Part shown: positions 30,130 through 36,188 of the stretch, one piece after another | How the letters are laid out: every line of letters starts with the position of its first letter | How positions within the stretch are numbered: position 1 is the stretch's first letter | DNA from: SIG598 sp045605025 | GTDB lineage: Bacteria > Bacillota > Clostridia > Oscillospirales > Acutalibacteraceae | DNA: 64,000 nucleotides | Direction of reading: 5' to 3' | Assembly (NCBI GenBank): GCA_045605025.1 | Contig: JAZUPE010000084.1 | Span: 1 to 64,000, forward strand | Translations under genes and position numbers: made by a program | Notes under the pieces: model-generated | Seen by the model: the letters and a program-made list of their open reading frames with translations, nothing else | Databases searched by the model: none | What the model was told of the DNA's origin: nothing

Positions 30130-31035
30130 CTACTCAACCCACATATTATTAATGCTAATCTCACCCGTACCCTTGAATGCACTGGTCAGCTCACCGGCAA
30201 TAACATAGAACGAACCTCTTTCCGGAATGTCGAGGGTACCGTTGGTCACTCCGGATACAGCAGGCACCGACAACCCGGATATGTCCGTGTTGACATTGTA
30301 CTTCGCCTGCCACTTGCAATCCGATACAAGACCGGTATCTGTTGTGGTTGTGACCTGTGCCGTGCTCTGCAGCGCTACAAAAGCCACTCGCAGATTGTCC
30401 CTTTCGAGCACTTCTCCGCTTCCGAATCGGAACGATCCCGTGAACCTCAGCTTTGTATAGCCCTGCGAGCGGAGCAGTCTGGCATCCAGCAGAGCAGCAC
30501 GATACCTGACGGCGCAGAAATTCTCCGGATCGGACATTTTTTTGCCGACGGTGTGCCTGCACCGGATTCCGTCCACAGAACTCTGACCATATTCTGCCGA
30601 ACCGTAGCCCATGCCTGATGTAAGGTCCGTGAACGTAATGGATTGACCGAAGCAGAGCAAATCACGATCGGCCTTCCCCGTCAGCTCCACAGTCAATCCG
30701 TAATTGATTCCGTATCCGTTTCTCAGCAGATACAGCGCCGGCGTGCTCGACTGCGCACATATGACAGTGTCAGAACCGATGTGCTCAAACGGCGTATCCC
30801 ACGCGTTGATAATGTCGCAGTGATATTCGTCCGTCCAGTCCTGAATCACAGGCGGAACTGCTGCGTGCCCGTCGGTTACATATTCAGATTTTACCGTCGT
30901 CTGCGCGTCATCCAGCCGCCATTCTACACGATGCTTTTCCGTCCATACATTTTCGCCGTTAAGGTATGCCGCTTTAATTTTCTGTCCGTTGCAGTACAGA
31001 TTATGGACCTGCGCATCAGGTATCAGCAGTGACAA
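30130..31035 (-). CDS. Phage tail-associated protein of unknown function
   Basis: 301 residues, last gene of the tail-like cassette. It starts at TTG 31035 with GGGGTG 7 nt upstream, overlapping the end of the preceding small gene. The N-terminus IPDAQVHNLYCNGQKIKAAYLNG is the short beta-rich 'needs-attachment' type sequence (VxxLYxNGxKIKxAYLNGxxVW) commonly seen in tail-tip and fibre proteins of clostridial prophages. The remainder is beta-rich with no catalytic motif that I recognise. Function in attachment or as a fibre-tip domain is inference. Confidence 0.6.
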   Translation of the reverse strand: MSLLIPDAQVHNLYCNGQKIKAAYLNGENVWTEKHRVEWRLDDAQTTVKSEYVTDGHAAVPPVIQDWTDEYHCDIINAWDTPFEHIGSDTVICAQSSTPALYLLRNGYGINYGLTVELTGKADRDLLCFGQSITFTDLTSGMGYGSAEYGQSSVDGIRCRHTVGKKMSDPENFCAVRYRAALLDARLLRSQGYTKLRFTGSFRFGSGEVLERDNLRVAFVALQSTAQVTTTTDTGLVSDCKWQAKYNVNTDISGLSVPAVSGVTNGTLDIPERGSFYVIAGELTSAFKGTGEISINNMWVE

Positions 31036-31210
31036 TGTAAAGCACCCCGCTTTCGGGAGTTATGGCTGCGTACTGCGATTCGGTAAGCGGAATGACGGTC
31101 ATGCCGTTGTTGCCCTTGTCGCCCTTGTCGCCCTTGTCTCCCTTGTCACCCTTAACAGTCGGGATTGACGCTACTTTATTTCCTTTGTAGTAAACATCTA
31201 TCAATGCCAT
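31016..31210 (-). CDS. Small collagen-like tail protein
   Basis: 64 residues from ATG 31210 (AGGAGG 7 nt before; the ATG two codons upstream is too close to the site). It has a beta start (MALIDVYYKGNKVASIP) then four GDK triplets and GNNG, a short collagen-like stalk, and a C-terminal segment ending YIVTADT. Such Gly-X-Y stretches trimerise phage tail fibres. Its ends overlap both neighbours by a few bases, as in compact phage gene order. Confidence 0.68.
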   Translation of the reverse strand: MALIDVYYKGNKVASIPTVKGDKGDKGDKGDKGNNGMTVIPLTESQYAAITPESGVLYIVTADT

Positions 31211-31212
31211 GG

Positions 31213-32151
31213 TCATACCTCCTGTCTGATGTTGTAACGCATCCTGCAGGACGGGTCGAGTGTGCGGATTATTTCGTTCGCGATCGCCGAGTGTCCATGG
31301 ATATTCGGATGCAGACCGCTGCCGGGATATGCTTCGCCGTAGTCCTGCATCATCGTCGCCGTATTGTAACTACTGAGAGCAGAGGACGCAAGATCGATAA
31401 CCTTGCACCCACAGAACGAAGCAATGTCCCGGATCGCATTGTTGTATTGATAAATTGTGATTCCTTCATCATTGATTTCCGGATAGCCGGTACCGCCAAC
31501 GGTATTCCTGTGCTCAAATGCAGGCAGAGTACAGCACCATATCTCTGCATACGGATACTTCTGGCGGATGCGGTCAAGCATAACGGCATATGCCAGGCGG
31601 AAATCACTGTTGATCAACTCGATGACACCCGCGTTTGCCGATGCGTCAACCACGCCGTCGATCTCCACGAGCTGCGGAATGGTGTTAACTCCCGATGCCG
31701 ATTCCGAACTGTACGTTCCGATTGGAACACCGTTTCTGAAATCATTTGTTCCCAGGTAGACAATAATTACGTCAGGAGACACTCCGAGAGCTTTTGCCCT
31801 GTCCAGACAGCCTGCCTGTGCGCAGATCTCCGGATCGGCATAACTTGCGTGTGTTGCGGTAACCCTTGAAGATGCCCAGCCATTTATAACGCCTCTTGCC
31901 ATGCGCAGCGCGGAGCAGACTTTCTCCCAGTACATTCCCGCATACGAGGACACAGGGAGATTGCCTGTTCTTTCAGGGTAGTAATAATGCGCCTGTCCAT
32001 TAGGAATCATGCCGATAAACGAGGATATGCTGTCCCCCAGCACGGCAAGCGTTTTTCCTTCATATACTGAGCTTTCTCCGTTGCAGTCCGATCCGGACAA
32101 TCTGGACGGCAGATATGCGTCTACCCACACACCGTTTACTTTCGCTTTCAT
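31213..32151 (-). CDS. SGNH/GDSL-type hydrolase in tail cassette
   Basis: 312 residues. SGNH blocks are visible: GDSISS near residue 39-44 (catalytic Ser41), an Asn-bearing block III as YLGTNDF, and the terminal Asp/His block as SGLHPNIHGH near the C-terminus (the usual DxxH has a Gly-Leu-His form). The first ~20 residues (KAKVNGVWVDAYLP) resemble the short attachment stretch of phage structural proteins rather than a signal peptide. Likely an esterase or deacetylase carried on a tail fibre to act on acylated cell-surface polysaccharide. Stop of the previous gene is 3 nt before its ATG. Confidence 0.78.
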   Translation of the reverse strand: MKAKVNGVWVDAYLPSRLSGSDCNGESSVYEGKTLAVLGDSISSFIGMIPNGQAHYYYPERTGNLPVSSYAGMYWEKVCSALRMARGVINGWASSRVTATHASYADPEICAQAGCLDRAKALGVSPDVIIVYLGTNDFRNGVPIGTYSSESASGVNTIPQLVEIDGVVDASANAGVIELINSDFRLAYAVMLDRIRQKYPYAEIWCCTLPAFEHRNTVGGTGYPEINDEGITIYQYNNAIRDIASFCGCKVIDLASSALSSYNTATMMQDYGEAYPGSGLHPNIHGHSAIANEIIRTLDPSCRMRYNIRQEV

Positions 32152-32154
32152 TAA

Positions 32155-33141
32155 TTAGACCCCCATTCCGATTGCCAGCCACTTCACGCCGGTTGCAGTC
32201 ACGCCCGGGCGGTTAAGCACTATTGAAAAACCCGCTGCTGACGCAGAATACGTCGAGACATGCACAGTAGCCGGCGAGCCGGTTTTGGCTCCGCCTGTTA
32301 CGAACGGGGTTGTCGCAAATTCCACCGGAAAAGTCACTGCATACGTTGTGTTTACGTTGTTGTTCGCGGGTGTTACCACCACTTCGCCCGTCTGAATGAG
32401 TATTCTGCCCAGTCTCATTGTAAAGCCCGACTGATCGTTAGCTTCCATGACAATATCGTTGCTTATTGCCGATAGTGCAGGAAGAAGGCTGTCAGCGGTA
32501 ATAAACTCCGAACTGGCCGCTTCATCGGGGTCAATCCACAGCACAGCATCCTCGGGCGGCAGTCCGCCAGAGCCGTCATACGCTCCGAAAAACAGGCCGG
32601 AGGATCCGTTGCCGCCCATTATGCTGCCGACCGGTTCCCATGTGTCCGGCGCAGTGGCGTAATAGACATTGAAATCATCGGTATTGATGTAGTAATCTCC
32701 GGCAGCCGAACCACTGACCGGAGTGTATCCCGCTGCTGTCACCGTCGTACCGTTGTACCACTGCGGGATCTTGTCCGCAGTGGCATCCGGGGTGATAACA
32801 AGCAGGGTGTCATCGGTGATCGCTTCCTCGTTCGTCACAACCGAGAACACGCCCGGGCCTTGCGGACCTGTGAGCGATTCCAGCCACTCGGTTTCGGAGC
32901 CCGTAAAGCCATGCTCAAGAGCAATTTCATACGCAGATTTGCCGGCAGTACCCGACGCGCTGCTGCAGTCGTCCAACGCTTTCTGCAATCCGGTGATTGC
33001 GGAAATCGGATGCTGGTCTGCTGCGTCACGGTTGACAAGGCTGCAGTGATCGGTCGTTCCGGCGCGGCTCTGAATCGCCACATCGACAACTGTGGCACGA
33101 TTTTCACTTCTCTGCGGAATCTGCGCAAAAACAGTGTTCAT
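32155..33141 (-). CDS. Phage tail fibre-like protein
   Basis: 328 residues from ATG 33141 (GGAGG 7 nt before; TGATG overlap with the upstream gene). Phage fibre signatures: DAADQHPISAITGLQKAL (about 43-60), a stretch AYEIALEHGFTGSETEWLESL followed by TGPQGPG, a segment of the kind that links fibre domains, and a beta-rich C-terminus (TTYAVTFPVEF ... KWLAIGMGV) like the receptor-distal domain of many tail fibres. No enzyme motif. Belongs with the SGNH hydrolase and collagen-like gene in one structural cassette. Confidence 0.72.
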   Translation of the reverse strand: MNTVFAQIPQRSENRATVVDVAIQSRAGTTDHCSLVNRDAADQHPISAITGLQKALDDCSSASGTAGKSAYEIALEHGFTGSETEWLESLTGPQGPGVFSVVTNEEAITDDTLLVITPDATADKIPQWYNGTTVTAAGYTPVSGSAAGDYYINTDDFNVYYATAPDTWEPVGSIMGGNGSSGLFFGAYDGSGGLPPEDAVLWIDPDEAASSEFITADSLLPALSAISNDIVMEANDQSGFTMRLGRILIQTGEVVVTPANNNVNTTYAVTFPVEFATTPFVTGGAKTGSPATVHVSTYSASAAGFSIVLNRPGVTATGVKWLAIGMGV

Positions 33142-33446
33142 CAAAGCACCTCCTTGCTAATGGAGGGATTCACACTGATAAACCCGCAATCGGTTCCGGA
33201 AATCTCTCCACCGATGAACTTCACCCGCACCTGCATTGGCTGCAGATTCGGTGCCAGACTGAACGTCTCCTGCTGAGTAAGCGGATATATCCAATAATCC
33301 GAAAAACTGATCTCTCCCGGATATTTTTTGATAATGCTTCCGATGGCGATTTCTACCGTCTCGACCGTATCCGGCGTGACCGCAGTCTCTCCGTTCGTGA
33401 TGCAGACGGGAATGCTGTAAGCATCTCCTTGCATGATCCTTTCCAT
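33141..33446 (-). CDS. Small phage tail-cassette protein
   Basis: 101 residues, beta-rich (start MERIMQGDAYSIPVCITNG; later VETVEIAIGSIIKKYPGEI). Proteins with this opening are found just upstream of tail-fibre genes in clostridial prophages, where they may be tail-tip or assembly components; exact role unknown. AGGAG lies 7 nt before the ATG. It is the first intact gene of the cassette: everything upstream on this strand is truncated. Confidence 0.6.
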   Translation of the reverse strand: MERIMQGDAYSIPVCITNGETAVTPDTVETVEIAIGSIIKKYPGEISFSDYWIYPLTQQETFSLAPNLQPMQVRVKFIGGEISGTDCGFISVNPSISKEVL

Positions 33447-33550
33447 GTTGTTTCTCCTTGATATAATAAGAATACCTGAACCATCTGTACAGCTGCTTCT
33501 GTGGATATGGTAACAGAGCCGTCGGTTTTTTCACTGTCACAAACCACGCA

Positions 33551-33697
33551 CTACTGTCTTCTTTCAGGTACTACTGTCAGGTTTGCTGACCGGATAAGCG
33601 TTGTCGACATTGAAACGGCAAAAACATACATCTGGCTTTTTTCTGCGGTTCCATCCGCAAGGGCAGCACAAGATGCCCCTGTAAATTCATCCTTCGG
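33551..33697 (-). pseudogene. C-terminal fragment of an upstream (tail?) gene
   Basis: A minus-strand frame ends at a stop at 33551-33553 and reads ADGTAEKSQMYVFAVS ... LTVVPERRQ, a credible protein C-terminus of about 45 residues, but it has no start and its upstream side runs into the IS200-type remnant. It looks like a phage gene cut off by that insertion or by a deletion. Confidence 0.35.
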
Positions 33698-33722
33698 CAA
33701 TCAACACGAAGAAACCTTGAAA

Positions 33723-34082
33723 ACTATCAGCACCACCCGCCGAACGGGTAAACAGGCTTCAAATATGCATGTTGGTCGAAAATCATCATGCTGCTTTTAC
33801 TCTTCAAGTGTCCAATTAAGCTCGATACACTGAGTTGCGGTGGTATTATTACCAGCATATGGATGTGTTTTGAACAACACTCTGCTGCAATGATTTCCAC
33901 ATTTTTATTTCACATAGACTTCGCAGTATTTTCCCTATATCTGCCCTTATCTTAACGTATATAGCTTGTCTGCGATATTTCGGTGCAAAAAATATATGGT
34001 ATTTGCGTCTCCACTTGCTATGCGATAAACTCTTTACATCATCCTTTGGCAATCGCCTCCTATTGTTACTTGTGGTTGCCAC
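33723..34082 (-). pseudogene. IS200/IS605-family transposase tnpA remnant, frameshifted and truncated
   Basis: The first frame (34082 down to 33849) encodes SHSKWRRKYHIFFAPKYRRQ and DIGKILRSLCE, the hallmark N-terminus of Y1 (HUH) transposases. About residue 65 the frame breaks: the continuing homology (VEIIAAECC, then SKHIHMLVIIP with the HxH active-site pair) is in another frame, consistent with loss of one A from an A-run. Homology stops soon after FDQHAYLKP, before the region of the catalytic Tyr, so the element is dead. A subterminal-type hairpin lies at its left end near 34138-34157. Confidence 0.82.
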
Positions 34083-34136
34083 ACCACTTACATTGTATCA
34101 TAAGAGGCTATTACACTTTTTCTTAAGTAATTCTTC

Positions 34137-34158
34137 ACCCCCAGTTGAACCGGGGGAT
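34137..34158. repeat. Hairpin at the end of the IS200-type remnant
   Basis: CACCCCC-type dyad: ACCCCCAGTT followed by GAACCGGGGGA just upstream of the tnpA remnant. IS200/IS605 elements carry such imperfect palindromes near each end as transposase-binding sites; position relative to tnpA fits the left end. Confidence 0.5.
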
Positions 34159-34317
34159 GGGTATCATGCCTATTCGGCGCCTAAAAATTCGAGTGTTCAT
34201 AACGGACTTGAATAAATCATTGATACATCGGCATCGATACACATATTCTACACCGCACATATGCGCTACTCAATGGTTCCTTCGTAAAATGATTACATAC
34301 TACGAGGAGACATGATT

Positions 34318-34608
34318 ATGAGACACTTCATAGAACAATTTTATTATGGAAACATCGAACCGCAGGAACGAAGTACCCCGCAGCCACCGACCACACGCAA
34401 GCAGATGGATATTCTCGTCCTCAATGAAGAATTGCTGACTAAGGTGCTCACCAACAAAGAAAAGGAGCTGTTTCTTGCCTATGTCAACGCATGGCATGAG
34501 GTGAACTGCGAATCCAACCTTGACAGCTTCATCATGGGTTTTCGGCTTGGCGCACACTTCGCATTCGACACCTTCGCAGCAAGTGACTCACCGTTCGGCG
34601 AAATATAA
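34318..34608 (+). CDS. Small mobile-element protein (DUF6809-like)
   Basis: 96 residues. The ATG at 34318 is chosen because GAGGAG ends 8 nt before it; the ATG six nt upstream is too close. The opening MRHFIEQFYYGNIEPQE and the later NLDSFIMGFRLGAHF are typical of a small, uncharacterised protein family found in clostridial integrative elements and prophages. Acidic/aromatic, no membrane span. It is followed after 12 nt by another tiny gene with a strong ribosome binding site, so the two form an operon. Confidence 0.65.
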   Translation: MRHFIEQFYYGNIEPQERSTPQPPTTRKQMDILVLNEELLTKVLTNKEKELFLAYVNAWHEVNCESNLDSFIMGFRLGAHFAFDTFAASDSPFGEI

Positions 34609-34620
34609 GGAGGGACATAC

Positions 34621-34782
34621 ATGGCAAGAAAACGCAAAGTCATACTTGACGACTTCGAGTATCGCATCATAGTACGTCACCAAATCAGCATAAAATATAA
34701 AGAGCAGGCATACCACCTGCTCCAACACAACAATATACGAAGAAACCTGAGAAAACAAAAAATTCGAGTGTTCATAACTTAA
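34621..34782 (+). CDS. Very small basic protein, possibly C-terminally truncated
   Basis: 53 codons, preceded by a GGAGG 7 nt before the ATG. Begins MARKRKVILDDFEYRIIV, like small basic proteins paired with the preceding family in mobile elements, but those generally continue with a longer helical part; here the last codons run into the terminator hairpin at 34764-34800, so the gene may have been trimmed and capped. Function unknown. Confidence 0.5.
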   Translation: MARKRKVILDDFEYRIIVRHQISIKYKEQAYHLLQHNNIRRNLRKQKIRVFIT

Positions 34783-34800
34783 ATCCGTTATGAACACTCG
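34764..34800 (+). terminator. Perfect 14-bp hairpin next to the left attachment repeat
   Basis: CGAGTGTTCATAAC (34764-34777) pairs with GTTATGAACACTCG (34787-34800). A further copy of AAAATTCGAGTGTTCATAACGGA occurs at 34184-34206, so the 34.2-34.8 kb piece is bounded by related sequence in direct and inverted orientation. Confidence 0.6.
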
Positions 34801-34802
34801 AA

Positions 34803-34960
34803 ATGGTTGCGGAGGCAGGATTTGAATTGGACAACGCCGTTCCAATGGCTTACCTTATGTGATAAAAATCGCATAGGTAAGCCATTTGTGTTTTTGGCGT
34901 TTTTCCATGTTTTCCATTGATTTCAGCATTTTCCAATCTGTAAAGGGTACTAATAAGGGT
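34803..34960. other. Left attachment-site repeat (copy A) with tRNA 3'-end core
   Basis: Direct repeat of 51009-51166. The first ~25 bp read, on the minus strand, as TTCAAATCCTGCC then TCCGCAACCA: a T-loop, T-stem, acceptor stem and CCA end. The A72-A73 end is that of an initiator (fMet) tRNA. The 5' part of a tRNA is absent, as expected at an element-end junction. A strong dyad GGCTTACC...GGTAAGCC (34849-34887) and AAGGGTAC words follow. Confidence 0.7.
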
Positions 34961-35270
34961 ACATAGCGTATTTTTTGAGCAAAAAGTGAATGCAGGATGT
35001 CGATTTTTTGATCCTGGTTCCAATTCGTAAAGGGTATATCACCACCGAAAGGGTACGATTTTTCGTACCAGAAATGAATTAGGGCAGATCTGTATTTGTT
35101 CGATGGTTACGCACTTTTCAGCATGTAATACATACCCTTATCGATACCCTTATTCGTACCCTTGGTGTAAGGAAAATTTTTATCCTTAGAAAATACTTGT
35201 TTCGCATGAAAAAGGTCAGCTTTGTTCGTTTACCCTTTATTCTTCGGCGCTTCCATCAGCCAAAAATATA
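34940..35270. repeat. Arm-type repeat region, related to 46256-46580
   Basis: Multiple AAGGGTAC words in direct (34944-34963, 35026-35054) and inverted orientation (35142-35163), followed by a diverged block containing GAAAAAGGTCAGCTTTGTTCG. The same order of words recurs downstream of the integrase at 46256-46580 and partly at 39715-39795. Clustered short repeats beside the core are usual integrase arm-binding sites; that role is inference. No gene called between 34804 and 35463. Confidence 0.5.
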
Positions 35271-35332
35271 TTCTTTCGTACTTGTGTATCAGACGATAAT
35301 GCAGCTTATCCGCATATTTTCTCCGCAAAATA

Positions 35333-35385
35333 AGCGCCCCGGGAGATGCCGTCATCATGCAATGACAGCGCTTCTCCCGGGGGCT
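35333..35385 (-). terminator. Terminator after the 214-residue gene
   Basis: Stem AAGCGCCCCGGGAGA/TCTCCCGGGGGCTT around an inner TCAT/ATGA stem; on the minus strand it is followed by TTATTTT. Lies 80 nt downstream of the stop at 35464. Confidence 0.7.
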
Positions 35386-35463
35386 TATATGAAAGAGAGT
35401 GTGAGGAATAGTTATGTTTGAGAAGTCAGTTATGTGTTCAGCGAGATTCTGGAGTTAAAAAGA

Positions 35464-36108
35464 TCAGTCGCCGTTCTGAACGCAGATCGGATATCTGTCC
35501 CGCCAGTTCTCTCCGGTGTATTCATCAATGCTCTTAATGAGACGTGAAAGGTATTGCTCTGCCTCCGGCTCGGTCGGATACCATACCATCGACTGGCCGA
35601 AGCCGTAGCTTCCGGTGCGCTTTGCAGAGGGAACAGACCAGATGTGACGGTTGCGCTCGCCCTCCGGCAGCAGCACGCAATCAGAGGCTTTTGCCCGGAC
35701 ATTGTAGCATCTCTCTTCGGAATGATCGGGGAAGTCAAGAATCCAGTCAAGCAGATCACGCCAGACTGTTGCGTGCTTGTACCAGCCTACCACGGTAACC
35801 TCGCCTTTGTAGCTTTTTGCGCACCACACCACCAGCACGTCATCGACATACGGGTCTCTGGAGTATGCTTCGCAGCCTTCGATGCGTTCAATATGAAAGG
35901 TGTTCCGTGAGCCGCGGTTGGACTTGGGTTCGACGAATCCGACGCACTCAAGGTCATCACTGCCATCCATCTCAAAGGGGCAGAAATTGAACTCCTCGTG
36001 ACCAAAACCGTTTTCGGCAACGAAACTGCCTCCGTTTACTGGAATATCGTCATCACAGGCACCCTTGTAGTACTTCATGCTGGAAATCTTGCAGAACAGA
36101 ATCTTCAT
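35464..36108 (-). CDS. 214-residue protein of an uncharacterised restriction/defence-associated family
   Basis: Starts MKILFCKISSMKYYKG with recurring conserved-looking stretches: DDDIPVNGGSFVAENG, VDDVLVVWCAKSYKGEVTVVGWYKHATVWRD-type region (about 90-118) and YNVRAKASDCVLLPEGER (about 141-158). I recall this layout from proteins or N-terminal domains next to restriction endonucleases; the beta-rich VVGWYKHA portion could be a PUA/EVE-like nucleic-acid reading fold, but that is a guess. No signal peptide or membrane span, so cytoplasmic. It sits 80 nt downstream of the helicase-protease gene on the same strand yet has its own promoter with the shared CGGACA palindrome, indicating joint control. 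Confidence 0.6.
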   Translation of the reverse strand: MKILFCKISSMKYYKGACDDDIPVNGGSFVAENGFGHEEFNFCPFEMDGSDDLECVGFVEPKSNRGSRNTFHIERIEGCEAYSRDPYVDDVLVVWCAKSYKGEVTVVGWYKHATVWRDLLDWILDFPDHSEERCYNVRAKASDCVLLPEGERNRHIWSVPSAKRTGSYGFGQSMVWYPTEPEAEQYLSRLIKSIDEYTGENWRDRYPICVQNGD

Positions 36109-36141
36109 TGTTTTTCTTTCCTTTCTCTTTGTTGTGACTCA

Positions 36142-36184
36142 AGTATACAACAGTTGCAGGACTAAAAAGCGGACAGGTTGTCCG
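36142..36184 (-). promoter_or_regulatory. Palindrome-controlled promoter of the 214-residue gene
   Basis: Minus strand: palindrome CGGACAACCTGTCCG (36184-36170), exactly 22 nt, then TATACT (36147-36142); no -35 match at the proper distance. Start of transcription would be about 27 nt before the ATG. The architecture is the same as at 38846-38888. Confidence 0.65.
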
Positions 36185-36188
36185 GTCG

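Noticed and set aside
33501..33833. 110-codon plus-strand frame
   Set aside because: Opposite to truncated tail-gene and transposase remnants that have clear homology; it spans the junction between them.
34803..34828. A complete tRNA gene at the attachment core
   Set aside because: Only the T-loop to CCA portion is present; no D-arm, anticodon arm or 5' acceptor strand is found upstream on the minus strand.
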